In this document: one piece after another, positions 46,665-58,400 of the stretch
How the letters are laid out: every line of letters starts with the position of its first letter
Position numbering within the stretch: position 1 is the stretch's first letter
Source of the DNA: Lucifuga dentata
Lineage: Eukaryota; Chordata; Actinopteri; Ophidiiformes; Bythitidae
Direction of reading: 5' to 3'
Assembly (NCBI GenBank): GCA_014773175.1
Contig: VXCM01005036.1
Location: forward strand, 6,696-70,695
Length of the DNA stretch: 64,000 nucleotides
Notes under the pieces: generated by a model
What the model saw: only the letters and a program-made list of their open reading frames with translations
What the model was told of the DNA's origin: nothing
Databases searched by the model: none
Position numbers and translations under genes: made by a program

Positions 46665-49600
46665 GTCATGAGGTGGTAAACTTTAGGAAGATGGTAATAA
46701 GCTCTGCATCCTGAGCTTTCAACAGAACTATGATTTTAGAAATTTTTATGACAGATTTGGATAAAACAATAATTTAACAAACATCTGGAAAAAAAAACTG
46801 TTTAATGAAGTTACGAAAAATATTTCTTAGGAGAGGGTGAAAGCTGCTTTTTTGCCAAAGTCTGGGAAAAAAAAAAACTTGACTAAAATTAAAAGATTTG
46901 CGCTATTAAAGGACCATACTCAATCATTTTACATGTTTGAGCCTAATATATTTAATTCTCATACATGTAACGCTGACAGTCGTTTCCCAAAGCATACTAC
47001 TGGAACGGTGAATTAAAAATGTTTTTCCTACCTTCCAGACCTCCATTGGTTTCAGTTCATTCTCTATTAAAATCAACTTGTTGATACTGTAAACGTTCTT
47101 GGGATAGGTAATCCATCATCACCAACAAGACGTGTATTCAGGTTTTTTTAGAAGTTATGTAATTTTAGTGTTTAAGCTCAATAAAAAGCGTGGAGTGAAT
47201 GTATGCCTCCACCGGGGAATATAGTCCCAAAAGAAGACCTGCGTTTATGGAAAAATTTAAAGGACCGTGACTTCATAAGGCTGTGTAACTATTAGCAGGA
47301 GAAACATGGATTTTTAAGGTGGGTGTATCGCTTGAATATTTGATTTAGCAAAACATCAGGAAAGCTGAAATACAGTTTTATCCTTTGGGAAATGATTGTC
47401 AGTAACGTAACATGTATGAAAATTGAATATATTAGGCTCAAACATGAAAAATGGGTGGTATGATCCTTTAAAAACATTTTTATATGTTTAGGTTTCCAAC
47501 GCTGCTGTGTATGAACTCACCATCTGTGCGTTTTGCTGCAGGTGGATGCTGAGCTGGTTTCTCTCTGCAGTCAGAGAAGACAGCAGCGTTTCCTTCTCCT
47601 CAGACAGGAATTCGTTTCTCTCGGCTCGCAAACACCGAAGCTCTTCAGTCAGCTGGTCCATCTAGAAAAAAAAAATAACACACCGTTAAATTTCAGACAG
47701 GATGGTTAAATCCAGAGTCTGAAATATTCATGTTGGGAAAAGTAAAGAGAAAAGATGCAATGCAGTGATTCATACAACAGGAAGATGAGAATCCTGAGCA
47801 CTAAGGAATCGTTAAAACACAGGTAAAAAACACGATCATCATTAACGTCACACCTGTTCCTGCAGCTCTTTGCTGATCTCTTCCTCTGTGGTTCTGGAAA
47901 CTTCACTGTCAGCGAGCTTCTCCTCCAAATCCTGCATCAGCTTCTGCGTCTCGCTCAGTCTGTCTTCGAGCGACGCTCTTTGCCGCTCGCTCTCGTCCAG
48001 CTGAAACGAAAACGTAGCTTGGGTGAATTTTGATAAATAATATAATAAAAGATTGTGTTCTGAATTTAGAAAGAAAAAAAAAATCACAGGCTCGTTTTAA
48101 TTTCAGAGCTGAGAGAAGGGGACTTGATGATGATGATGCTAATGACCAAATCCATATTAAACAGCTTACGCTCTGGCCCGACTCTTCCACGGAAGCTGTG
48201 AGATGACTCTTCTCAGCGTGGGAACGCTCCAGATCCGAGCGAAGAGAATCCAGCCGCTCCGTGGCCTCGACGCATCGCTGCCTCAGGTCCTTTTCCCTCA
48301 GCGCGGCGGCGTTTAGCTCCTCTTGGGTTTTGAGAATCTCCTGCTGGGCGGCCTGCAGGGCGTCTCTGAGCTGCTGCGTTTCCTCCTGGACGTCAGTTTG
48401 TGTTGAGAGCAAAGCGTCTCTCTGGGTTTGAATGGCACAAAGCTCCTCGGTCAACTCGTTCACCTGAGACAAAAACATACAACAATAGCAATAAATGCAT
48501 GTAACATGAAGACAACTTCCTGCTAATTTGAGTAAATATTTGTCACTCGCCCTCACGTGAATGTTGCATGTTACTGGACACGTTTAACCATCTTAATGTA
48601 GTTTTCTGAAACGAAACACTCACTTGCTTCAGCAAGTTGTTCACCTTTTCCGGAAGGTTCTGGAGTGGCACCAGCTGAGCTCTGAGGATTTCCTCTGCAT
48701 CCCGAGACTCCACCAGCTCCTTATTCAGCTTCGCCACGCTTCTCTCCAGCTCCATGCTGTCCATCAGGTCTGAAGACAGAGAACATGCTTAGCTCACACA
48801 GCATAAAAATCCACTTCACTTTTTCTTTTTCCATCGTTACAGCATGAGCCATTCCGCATGCTCAGGAACCGGACAGTCGACCTGCTCTAATTTGAAACGA
48901 CTGTAAACCTACGTTTTGGGACTCTGCCGTCCAGCAGAGACGTGAGCTTGGTGTTCTCATCAAAAGCGACGTTCAGCTCTTTCTGGAGATCGCTCTGCAT
49001 CTTTTTGTAGCGCGACTTCTCCGCCTCGATTTGGCAGCGCAGGCTGTTAACCTCAGCCTCCATCTTCCCGTGGCTGGAGGTCAGGGACGCCTGGAAGGAG
49101 AACATCAACGGTCATCAGCTGTGTATGCATTACTTACTTTAAATTAACAACAAGAATAAATGAGATACAGAAACTGATCATTACTGACATCCTGCAGCGT
49201 TCTGAGTATTCTTCATATTCTGCAGGAATATGTGTGCGTTTGTGTTTTTCTCGGCTTACATTCATTTCCTCCAGAGCGATGTTCTGGCTGCGCAGGAAGG
49301 CCCATTCCCTCTTGGTGTCTCGGCTGAGTCCCTCTGCATCGTCCAGCGAGCGGCGAAGCGTCGCCACTTCCTGCACCAAGTCCTTACCGCTCTGGCCAAA
49401 GGAGGCGACAGAGTTAGTACTGTTTGACATTTCCTGCTTCTGTAAGGATGCATGACTGAAGACTGAGAAAAATAATCTGAAGTAAAGGTTGGAAGGAGAG
49501 ATGGAAAATTAACAGTTTGATTGGACAAATGCGTCCATTTTCCAAACAACATTTCCAGATGATCGTGATTGTCAAAGATTTCAGAGATGCAAACTAATTT

Positions 49601-52600
49601 GTTGAGAAAATATTTAAAACTCAGAAAAGCAATATTTCAGACATTTTAACAGTTTTACCTCAGGAAGTCTAGCTAACAAAGCAGCATCTTCTTATGTCTT
49701 TGCTTAAAGACTCATCATTTTTATAGACATACTTAACGTTTTTATTTTGAGCCAAATTCAGTTACATACCATCTTCTGAAGTTCTTCTGCAAGGTCAGTT
49801 TTCTTCCTCAGCTCCTCTGACACCGTTCCCAGTTTTTTCTTCAGGAAACATAAATGTATAAACATGAGAGGAAACAAAATGGCCACAGTTTAAACTTAAA
49901 CTTTATTAATCCTGAACCGGGAAATTAGTTTGTCACCTGTACGTAAAAACTTTACGTACAGGTGACAAACTAATTTCCCTGCTCAGCCGGGATTCATAAA
50001 GTTAAAGTTTAAGATTTTCTTTGTAATATTCACAGGCTTCCTGTACATTTTCCATTTGTCAACAATGAAACTTCTCATCAATTCAAGACACTAATTGAGT
50101 AATTGATTAATCCAAAGAAAAAAAACAAAAAAAACAAACAAGATTAATCACAAATTGAAATAATCATTAAGTTGCAGCCTTTGCTTAAATTCAGTGTGTT
50201 TTATTTTATCTGACATACTTTTTTCTTCTCTGACAGCACTTCAATTCATAAAATGTCATGGAACAAAACGATCAAACAGATTTATATTTTTCCAATTGTC
50301 TCAGCAGTCGTCTTACCTCGAGCTCCAGACATTTGAGCCGAGAGGATTCAGCGTCTTTCTTCAACGAAGCGATTTCATTTTGCATCTCGGTCTGCGTAAA
50401 AATACAGTGTGAACAAAATTATCATACAGAAAAATGAGCAGGAGAAACTTCTTGGTCCGAAAAAAATAATAAAGGATGTTAATTTTAACTAAAGGATTAC
50501 TGTAATTAGCATCAGAAAACAAAGCATTACCTTACTCAACTCCTGCTCCAGAGCTGTGAACACATCCAGCTCCTTCTTTTCCTCCAGTTCCTTTGAAAGA
50601 TCAGCCTTCTCTTTCTGCAGGCGTTCTGTCTGACTGATGAAGGATTCCAGCTCCTTCTTCAGACTCTCTCGCTCAGCAGCAACCATTTCCTGCAGCGCAG
50701 AAGATTCAAACATCTAAGTATAGCACTGTACGTGATATTCTGACCTGCATGAGCTTTTGGCAAAACCGAGTTTGTTGTAAAGTTCATTTTTACAATCAGC
50801 TCCTCCCTTCATAGTCTGGGAATTTTTCATTGAAAATCCATAAAAGACGATGAAACGGAAATGAGCCGACACAGACTTCCATTTACCTTCTCTGATGCCA
50901 GAGTCACGCACAGCTGGATGGCCTCTTCAAGGTCTTTCCTCATCTGGGAAAACAAGGAATCGACTAAAATAAGCAAACCAGGTGTATGTACGTTATTCCT
51001 GCGTGTTATGACAGGAAAGGACGTTGTAAACAGAAAAACAAGGCGTTTCAGTCGCGCCAAACCTTATCGTCTGCTGCAGTTTGTTCCTCCAGATATCTTT
51101 CAAGGTCTGCCACTCTGATCTCTAACATCTCCGTCTTCTCGGCGGCTTCCTGTTTCTGCTGAGCTTCGGTTTGGAGGTGGAGGACCAGCTCATTCGCCCT
51201 CTGTTCTGTCGTCTCCATTTGCTGCAGGGCCTCCTGTTTCTGCCGGGCCTCCGCTTTCAGCTGGAGCTCCAGCGCCGCTATTCTGCAGTCGAGTGTTTCC
51301 GCCTTCGCCACGGCCTCTTCTTTCTGTTGAATTTCCATTTCCAGCTGCATTTCCAGGTTGGACACTTTACCTGAAAGCTCGTGCATCTGGTCTGGATATG
51401 GAAGATCTTTGGGGCTGAAAAATGAAGACAGACCATCAGACTTACAACTCGCTAGACCAGGGCTCCCCAACTAGTTTACCCCAAGGGCCAAATTATGTCA
51501 AGCATGCCATGCCAAGCCAAGCCAAGCCAAGCCAAGCCAAGCCAANGCCCCCCCCCCCATTTTGGTAATAACAACTGAAAGCAATTTTAAAACGTTACCC
51601 TTTACAACCGGAACGGCCCGGCACCGGGCCCAGCACTTCTGTTATAGTGTTTGTGGTGTTTTATAATCACCATTTCTTAATAAAATGGAGTTATATGAAT
51701 ATCTACGGAAAGCTTAGATTCTCCCGAACAAAATGAGCCTAAGCATGACATTTTATGACCACATGATCAGGAAATAAATGTAATTAAAGCACAAGATAGT
51801 CTCTGAGCCAAAACCTAGCTTCATCGCTTCTCGATGATGTAACTTCCGAGGGCAGTCTAAATTTTAAAATCCCTCTCTGTGATTGGATAGTAGACTAGCA
51901 GAGGATTTGATTGATGGGTCAGTGGTCCTATCAGCTTTTACGTAGCCATGGCAACAGGCATGCGTTCCCCGTGCATAATATGTGCATAATATTCCACTGA
52001 CAGACCAGAGACCGTGTGCTCGTCCCTATGTAGCGTTCATGATGTTTTATCAATAAAATGGAGATACATGAATATCTTCGGACAGCTTAGATTCTCCCGA
52101 ACAAAATGAGGCCAAGCATGACATTTTATGGCCACGCAGTCCCGAGATAAGTGCGACTAAAGTACAAGATTTTTTTTTTTTTGAGAGGTCATCTGAGGGC
52201 CTGATAGATAGGACCCGCGGGCCACATTTGGCTCACGGGCCGCCAGTTGGGGATCCCTGCCCTAGACACATTAAAAGAGCAGTTTTTTTTTTTTTTTAAA
52301 CATTACTTCACGTTACCGGCAAAGCGGCTGGATTGTTTAAGAAATGGTGCCCGGCTCCAAGAACACAATAAGAATGCAACCAAAGCTGTTGAATGTGTCG
52401 CCATAGCAACGTTCACCTGTCTCCAAAGCTGCGAACCGTCACAGAGGCCTGACTCATCTCCATGTCGTCCGACGGCTCATCAGGAATTTCCCACTGAGAG
52501 TCAAAGTCCTCATCGTCTGATGAAATACACACAAAAGCACACATCGACACACCGGACTAAATTATGATGTTTATAAAATTGGCGCTGTAACTTGAATTTG

Positions 52601-55600
52601 AATCCTTCGTACCTTCAGCCAATACCGTCATGGAGGAGCAATCAGGTTTCCTCCTCTGGGCGAAAGATTCGGCAAAACTGAGGTTTGACTGGAAATCATC
52701 GCAAGCAGACGCCTGGGCGAGCTTCAGCATCTTTCCTCCCCACGTCACTCTGCGTTTTGGCATCTGAAAGGCGACATAACAAAGTGAGTCATAATGACAA
52801 AATGAAGAAAAGGCTCCAACACGTAAGATTCCGGTTCCGTGCTGTACTTGCCCTGTGAACAGGAACCAGGTTTGAACTGGTGACCAGCAGCTTGGTCAGG
52901 TTTCTGATCCTGTCCTCTTGTTCTTTTTGTAGCTGATCTTTTTCCTGTAACAGCTGAGAAAGAACCTCCTTTTCCGTCGCCGTCGTCTGTGTGACCGAGG
53001 AAACCTGCAGTGAGGCAGGAAACACGCAGTTTAAAGGACACGGAATGATGGTGTGGTGAGGCGCAATGATATCATGGAGACAGGTGAAACGGGACATGAC
53101 TGAGGAGGGAAATCGTGAATGGTGTGTCTTAGACTCGCCTCTTGCAGCCGTCGCTTCAGGTCCACGATTTCGTTGCGATACCTTTTGAGAAGCGCCCCAT
53201 CATCGGAAACCTCTGTGACGTGAGGGTCATTCTTCATTTTCTTCGCTGTGCTGGCAAACTGACAGAAAAAACAAAACTTTATGGACAGACTTATGACGGC
53301 AGCTTCTCCTGATCCAGTTTTCCCTCCATGCGATCTGTGCATTCCTGCTACAGATTCCACCAACCTGCAGAGTGCTGAGCGTTTCATCTGCTACGACAGG
53401 AGTGATTGTGCAGATGATCACCGTTTTGGCGTTTCCACCCAGAGAGTTCTGCAGGATGCGGGTGAGCTTACTGTCTCTGTAGTTTGTGAAACCCCTGCAT
53501 AGATAGTGACATTTTGCAAATGTAAAAAAGCTTTTTAACTTGTTATTTTCTTCTTCCTTTCATCAAAAAAGGTTATTTAACTCACTTCTGGCCCTCATCA
53601 GTTAGCTTCTTGATCACTTGGCTGAGTGTAAACAGGCTACGGTTGATGTTGCAACCTTCCTTGAAACGTGCACCTAAGATAGCAAAACAGGTGGGTTAAT
53701 TGCATGTAGCACGTGTAGCATGCGTTTTATGTTTTGTCAATAAAATAATATAGCTTTAGGTCTACTTTACCTTCAGCTCCTGTTTGGCTTGCTCTCTCAG
53801 ATCCAGCAAGATCAACTAAATTCTAGAGAAAAAAAAAGAGAAAAAACAGTTTAAGATGAGCAAATCATCTGAAACAGGAACGATTAGAAACAGACAGGGA
53901 GGCGGCAGGATGTAAAGATAAATAGAAATAAAGTACAAAAGAAAGGTAGTCAGAAAAAAAAAGAGCGAGTTTACCAAATGAGATACAATAATGGCCCCGT
54001 CAGCATTTTCCCCTGATGCTGGATCACTCATTTCACGGCTTTCCAAGATCTGAGGGGAACAGAATAATTTGTCCAGATGTCCTCAAATTCAAAATTTATA
54101 AAGAATGGTGTGTGTGTGTGTGTCGCTTACCATTCGGAAAATAGTGTGAGAACGGCTGCTCCGCTGGTTCATTTTTGTCTTTCCATAACGGCGATTCTCT
54201 ACAGAGGAAGGTTGTTGTGGGGAAACAGGCAAGTTGTTAAACTCAGTCTGCAGAGTAAACTGGTTAGAAATTCTACCTGATCGGCAGGAACGACTCGGAT
54301 CTTACTTTCTCCTTTCCGAATCCAGGCTAGAGCNTCTACCTGATCGGCAGGAACGACTCGGATCTTACTTTCTCCTTTCCGAATCCAGGCTAGAGCTTGT
54401 GCAGAACTAGTTACCAGTTCCTCAGTCAGGTCAGCAACGAAGATGTTTTTCTGCACACAGAAGAGTTGCCAAAACTCAATTAAAAACTTGGAGGTGCATG
54501 TGGTTAGGATTTACGCAGTACGAGTGTCGCCGGCCTGAGGACACGAGACTCTCTGACTCTATCATCTTTTGATTCAACTCCAAGATATTTTTAGGACTTA
54601 CATTGATGGTTTCACGGATTTCTAGAGGTTTTCTCTTCCAGCTGTCAACAAGCAGATCAGTCACGGTTTCATTGTAGATTTCCATGTAAGACACTCTGAG
54701 AAGGAACTCCTTCTTTGGACACTACAAGAAAAAAAACATAGAGAAGCCATTGGTTAAAATTAACAGCAAACTAAAATTTTTTTTTAGCAGATTTCAACTA
54801 TTTGATACAATTCTCACTGTTTTAATTGTCTTGAAAACATCTTCCACAGCCAGAGGTATCACTCCCGGAGTATGGTCACTCCCCATCATTGTGAAAGTTT
54901 TTCCTGATGATGTTTGCCCGTAAGCAAATATGGTTCCTGTGGACCAAATAAGAAACAGCAAATATATTCAATAAAACAATAAGCAGCTACACACTTAACT
55001 GACTGGGAAGGTAGTGGAACGGAACAAGGCTACACCACAATCTCACGATAGTCAGTTTCCAATACATACCATTATATCCTTCAACAGTTGAAACGACTAA
55101 CGGCTTCGCAAACGCCTGATAGAGTTGATTGGTCGTTTCATCGGAGGTGAATACTCGATCTGTGTACAACAGAGGATGAAAAGTACATAAGCTGCCATCA
55201 TCTATTCTTTACTATATGTACTGACACACTGAGTTCTAAAGCACCAAAAATAAAACACAGTAAAAACAGAGTATGATTGCTGCTGGTCCTGTAAATTTTG
55301 CAAAACGTACCAAAACTGAAGCTCTTGGTGGAAGTGCTGTCATCAATTTGCTGGACGGACTTTTTATCTGCTTTCCAGTACAACTGGACAGGCATGTCCT
55401 CTGCAGCATTTTCTTCCCTGTAACAAGGACACGCATCCATAATAATCCAGAAAACATCAGCAAATACCAATCCTCAAGGAGACTTAAAAACTTGAGCAGC
55501 CATTTGAAGGAAAATATTTTCTTGATGCCTTCAAAGTTTAAAAGTTGAGTGACTTTCAATGAAGAATTAGGCATGTTTGAGCCCTACCGTAGCCGGTATG

Positions 55601-56276
55601 GTCCTTTAAAGTGTTAAAATGTTCTCCATCCGGTTTTTTTGCGAGCCTGTCGACTATTCACAACAAAACATTTGATTGATTGATTGGACGTTTGGTAATG
55701 CATCAGTGTTTTAGCTATTTAAAGAGTGTTGCATCAGTCTGAAAGGCATTTTACAATTTTTGACTTTTCAGTATCAGTTAACTCTTTTTTGGCCCATTTT
55801 ACCGGAGGTAATGAAGCTGCCAAATAATTATGAACACCTTAATTTAGGCTTTGCTTAAAAATATCGTGGATAGCGAGATAAAAGCAAAAAAAAAAAAAAA
55901 ACNAAAAAAAAAAAAAAATCCTAAAAAAAAACTGCTACAACGGTTGTGACATTTATTAGCAACAACAACGGAAAGTTGCTAAATGTGTTAGCTGTTGCCT
56001 TGAGTTTAGACAGGTGAGTATACTTTCTCAAAGCTCTACGCATATTGCTAAAATCCGAACAAGTCAAACATTTAGTAATTATATCTTTGACAGTAAAAAT
56101 TAGACAACTTTTTCTTTTTAAGCCTAAGAATTGTCTTTAATGATAAACTATATAACGTTAACATCAGCGTGCGGTTAAGTTTGCTAGCTTTAGTTCCTAA
56201 TGTCTACTTTTTCTCAAACTCACCTTTGGATCACAGGACGGACCCTTACACACACTTTTACAGCCGACTCTTCCAT
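34853..56276 (-). CDS. cenpe: Centromere-associated kinesin-7 CENP-E
   Basis: Plus-end-directed kinetochore kinesin needed for chromosome congression. Motor exons: 56224-56276, 55311-55417, 55070-55159, 54818-54936, 54602-54721, 54369-54450, 54131-54198, 53975-54049, 53771-53822, 53586-53673, 53365-53494, 53139-53258. Neck and rod: 52852-53004, 52613-52763, 52417-52516, 51063-51414, 50887-50943, 50531-50713, 50317-50391, 49770-49838, 49260-49439, 48913-49090, 48624-48769, 48170-48463, 47854-48000, 47521-47661, 46466-46633, 46221-46361, 45828-46043, 45658-45723, 45396-45479, 45105-45266, 44686-44892, 44206-44289, 43545-43778, 43171-43254, 42776-42892, 42208-42497, 41829-41897, 41646-41747, 41517-41585, 41295-41423, 41011-41193, 40688-40897, 39381-39593, 38826-39029, 38476-38652, 38282-38382, 37991-38088. 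Tail: 36039-36174, 35509-35944, 35381-35419, 34853-34917. The total is about 2.4 thousand residues (human about 2.7 thousand); the exact size is blurred by joins and a 38 N gap. The tail [10 protein letters not shown] matches human [10 protein letters not shown]. Exon borders at 41646 and 50713 are less certain. Confidence 0.95.
35509..35944 (-). other. cenpe: cenpe tail exon with SPK array
   Basis: Encodes a basic, Ser/Pro-rich tail with consecutive proline-directed sites: [18 protein letters not shown], then repeated MLDSPKK units, DSPKV and SSPKS, before [10 protein letters not shown]. These fit CDK/MAPK consensus sites; mitotic phosphorylation of the CENP-E tail is known in vertebrates. 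A join at N 35664 repeats about 60 bp, so the number of repeat units is uncertain. Confidence 0.85.
36378..37234. mobile_element. Putative DNA transposon relic in cenpe intron
   Basis: The left end (GCGTAAATTCTCTATTAAAAG) and the inverted right end (CCGTAAATGCTCTAATAGTGG on the minus strand) are similar. Both are followed by GGCCGGGTT-type sequence. The interior is non-coding. The rest of the 36175-37990 intron shows nothing recognisable. Confidence 0.5.
39640..40112 (+). mobile_element. LINE 3'-end relic
   Basis: A short frame reading [18 protein letters not shown] resembles the C-terminal end of L1-type ORF2 proteins. It is followed by a T/CT-rich stretch and a CAATAAAAACAAAAC-type A-rich tail. 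Truncated and inactive, in a CENPE intron. Confidence 0.5.
43900..43937. other. Assembly gap (38 N)
   Basis: The gap sits where a second copy of the exon at 42776-42892 would be expected, given that its flanks (42640-42745 and 42895-43370) recur as 43800-43899 and 43938-44340. Confidence 0.9.
45099..45108 (-). other. cenpe: GC-AG intron donor in cenpe rod
   Basis: AAAACCAG|GCAAAGC. The paralogous exon 46221-46361 ends AAAACCAG|GTGAGAC at the same position, so this donor has changed from GT to GC. Confidence 0.8.
46906..47471 (-). mobile_element. TTAA foldback MITE, family A, full copy
   Basis: TTAAAGGACCATACTC to ATGATCCTTTAA with TTAA at both borders. The interior matches the other copies. 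It sits between the CENPE exons at 46466-46633 and 47521-47661. Confidence 0.9.
49890..50012. repeat. Long hairpin (29 bp perfect inner arms)
   Basis: GGGAAATTAG...ACGTAAA (49919-49947) is perfectly complementary to 49951-49979, with an AAC loop. The pairing continues imperfectly outward to about 49890 and 50012 (AACTTTATTAATCC / GGATTCATAAAGTT). Likely a small foldback element or an inverted repeat end; in a CENPE intron. Confidence 0.85.
51458..52259 (+). mobile_element. hAT-type non-autonomous element
   Basis: Ends CAGGGCTCCCCAACTAG and CAGTTGGGGATCCCTG. The flanks carry an 8 bp duplication with one mismatch (CGCTAGAC at 51450-51457, CCCTAGAC at 52260-52267), the hAT hallmark. The interior has a CCAAG tandem run near 51507-51545, an N join at 51546 and a ~140 bp internal direct duplication. 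No transposase frame. Lies in the CENPE intron between 51414 and 52417. Confidence 0.88.
51507..51545. repeat. CCAAG pentamer tandem repeat
   Basis: About seven units inside the hAT-type element, ending in an N join next to a C-run. Confidence 0.85.
52846..52855 (-). other. cenpe: GC-AG intron donor in cenpe neck
   Basis: GTTCACAGG|GCAAGTAC joins in phase 0 to ATGCCAAAACG (MPKRRVTW), as in human KRKRRVTW. Confidence 0.78.
53133..53142 (-). other. cenpe: GC-AG intron donor at end of cenpe motor
   Basis: CTGCAAGAG|GCGAGTC joins in phase 0 to GTTTCCTCGG, giving LQEVSSVTQ, which aligns with human LEEVSLETR. Confidence 0.82.
53139..56276 (-). other. cenpe: cenpe kinesin motor domain exons
   Basis: Twelve exons encode the motor. 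Visible motifs in order: VKVCVRVRP (strand 1), [15 protein letters not shown] (P-loop), [26 protein letters not shown] (switch I), [11 protein letters not shown] (switch II), [17 protein letters not shown] (helix 4-5 region) and [12 protein letters not shown] leading to the neck. All nucleotide-binding residues are present, so an active ATPase is expected. The start ATG (56276, [14 protein letters not shown]) aligns with the human start. Confidence 0.95.
54272..54396 (-). other. cenpe: Assembly duplication in a cenpe motor exon
   Basis: N at 54334 lies between two identical ~62 bp blocks covering LAWIRKGE and its donor. Only the copy nearer 54450 belongs to the exon at 54369-54450. Confidence 0.88.
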
Positions 56277-56371
56277 TCTTCTTGTGTTAAATCAAAAACA
56301 TCACAAAATAAGACGAGCTGCTAATCTAACGTGATGGCGGATCAGCTGAAATCCTGCATCAAACTTCGCTG

Positions 56372-56401
56372 TTTGAAAATGCGTCTCTTTATTCTGATTG
56401 G
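56372..56401 (-). promoter_or_regulatory. cenpe: Putative CHR plus CCAAT box of cenpe
   Basis: Upstream of the CENPE ATG, the minus strand has CCAAT (56397-56401) and TTCAAA (56372-56377), the reverse of the CHR core TTTGAA, about 100 bp before the start codon. CHR sites bound by DREAM/MMB with upstream CCAAT boxes drive G2/M genes, and CENPE is a known G2/M gene. This is motif-level evidence only. Confidence 0.4.
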
Positions 56402-56599
56402 TTGTTTTTCTTCTTCTTTTAGAGATATTATGGGGTTGGCAAATAACAAAATGGTACATTACCGCCACCAACTGGTAAGGAGTGTGGATCTGAAATTCAC
56501 TATTTTTGAATCTGAAATTCACTCTTTCATAAAAAAAGAAAAATAATTTAATATTCTCTTACTCAACCTAGTTCTCCTTAAATAGTGAAACAAAAATGA

Positions 56600-56929
56600 A
56601 CCTGAAGAAGACCTGCGTTTATCAAAAAATTTAAAGGACCGTGACTTCATAAGGCTGCATAACTATTAGCAGGAGAAACATGGATTTTTAAGGTGGGTGT
56701 ATCACTGGAATATTTGATTCTGAACGATTAAGAGATTTTGCAAAATATCAGGAAAGCTGAAATACGGTTTTATCCTTTGGGAAGTGATTGTCNTTAAGAG
56801 ATTTTGCAAAATATCAGGAAAGCTGAAATACGGTTTTATCCTTTGGGAAGTGATTGTCAATAACATAACATGTATGAAAATCGCATATATTAGGCTCAAA
56901 CATGCAAAATGGCCAGTACGGTCCTTTAA
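56600..56929 (-). mobile_element. TTAA foldback MITE, family A, partial with assembly join
   Basis: Runs from the internal TTTAAAGGACCGTGACTTC segment to the right end GGTCCTTTAA. N at 56793 separates a repeated ~60 bp block. The other half of the element is missing. Confidence 0.85.
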
Positions 56930-58313
56930 TAACAACAATTTTGCTCAATTTGGATCAAAGTCAGGTAAAATTTATTTAATTAAAAAAAAATACCAATGCA
57001 GAATGTACCCAGAATGGTTTAAAAATTATTTATATATAATTTTTTACTCAGAACACTACCATTGCATTGGATTGCTGAAAGAATTTTCATTTTCTACATT
57101 GAACAAATCAGACCTAAACATCACAATTTATGCAGCTATTTTGAATAAACCATCGACACAAACAGTGGAAATTTCTTGTAGTTCAGTTTCGGGCACGAGC
57201 ACAGCTTCCCGGGAACGAGCTGATTTAACTGATTTCCTGGGGCGCGAGGAGGAACAAATTAGTCTTGTTACAGATTCTGGCACAACACCGGAACTCGTCA
57301 CAACTTTTAGACGCTGCGGTCGCTGTGCGTTTCACCTAAAAAGTTGAGTATAAACTTATTATTGATCATCTTTTCTTGACTCTTATTAATCACTGTTAGA
57401 GACAGTTGTTTAGTTTAGTTTTGTGTAGATAGCGCTTTTGTGCTGATTTTATCCGGACAGAGAGGGGAAACCAATCAACCGGCTTCAAATTCAAACTGAA
57501 GAATGTGCAGCAGCTAGTAGTAACCGGGTCGATGTTAGCCCAAGTTTACCCTTTATAGGGTATTTTTAGGGTATTTCACAATTTAATTCCCACCAATTTT
57601 AAAACAGAGTTTGTTCTTTTCCTGTCTGAACGCTTGTGTGCAGCCATACTTGTGTGTCGTCGTTTGCGTCAACAGGTAGGTGTGCTTGTTTTTGAAGAGG
57701 GCGAGGCTCCGGCTAATCCATGGAGCAACTTTAAACTGCAAAAATAATCATCACACTGTGGAAAAAATGCTTTGAATTATACGTTTCTCATCTAAAAGTT
57801 AAAGTTACGCTAGCAGAAGGCGAATATACAAACAGTCTTACGATCTGAAGTCTGTTTGCTTAAAACGCAACAGGTCAGGTAAAAGAAATAATTTTTAATA
57901 TATTATTATTTAATTGCTGTCATCAGATATAAACGGTGTTTTTTAATACACAGTAATGCTGTCCAATATAACATCAAACAACAGCCTCAAAAGTGACCAT
58001 AAAGTTGAATCAGCAGCTTTGTGATAGTCTCAACAATCCTGAAATATTATAAACTTCTCAAAGATATGATTAAATCTCTTGAATTGCATCAAATTGTACA
58101 GGTCTACCAGTCTGTCTGGCATTTATGTGAACTGTAAAATTTTAAAAAGATCTTAGAATTTTTTTTTTTTAAACCACATTTCCATGGTGTTAAAGGTCCA
58201 AGAAAAGTGGCTCAAGTGACTTGACATATAAGTTACAATAAACTACATCATGTAGATGGAAAACATTAACGCATTAATGGGAGAAGTGGAACCTTGGTTG
58301 TGTGGCAAAAGTG

Positions 58314-58400
58314 CTTAAAGGACCATACCGGTGATTTAGCATGCTTGAGCCCATAAATACTACCCGCCGACTTGTTCTGTTACTTTAAACTTGGAGCCCA
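58314..58400 (+). mobile_element. TTAA MITE, family B, left-end fragment
   Basis: TTAAAGGACCATACCGGTGA followed by part of the left terminal repeat. No matching right end nearby. Confidence 0.6.

Noticed and set aside
51507..51545. CCAAG array as a possible CRISPR-like or satellite structure
   Set aside because: It is a simple pentamer run with no spacers, inside a hAT-type element.
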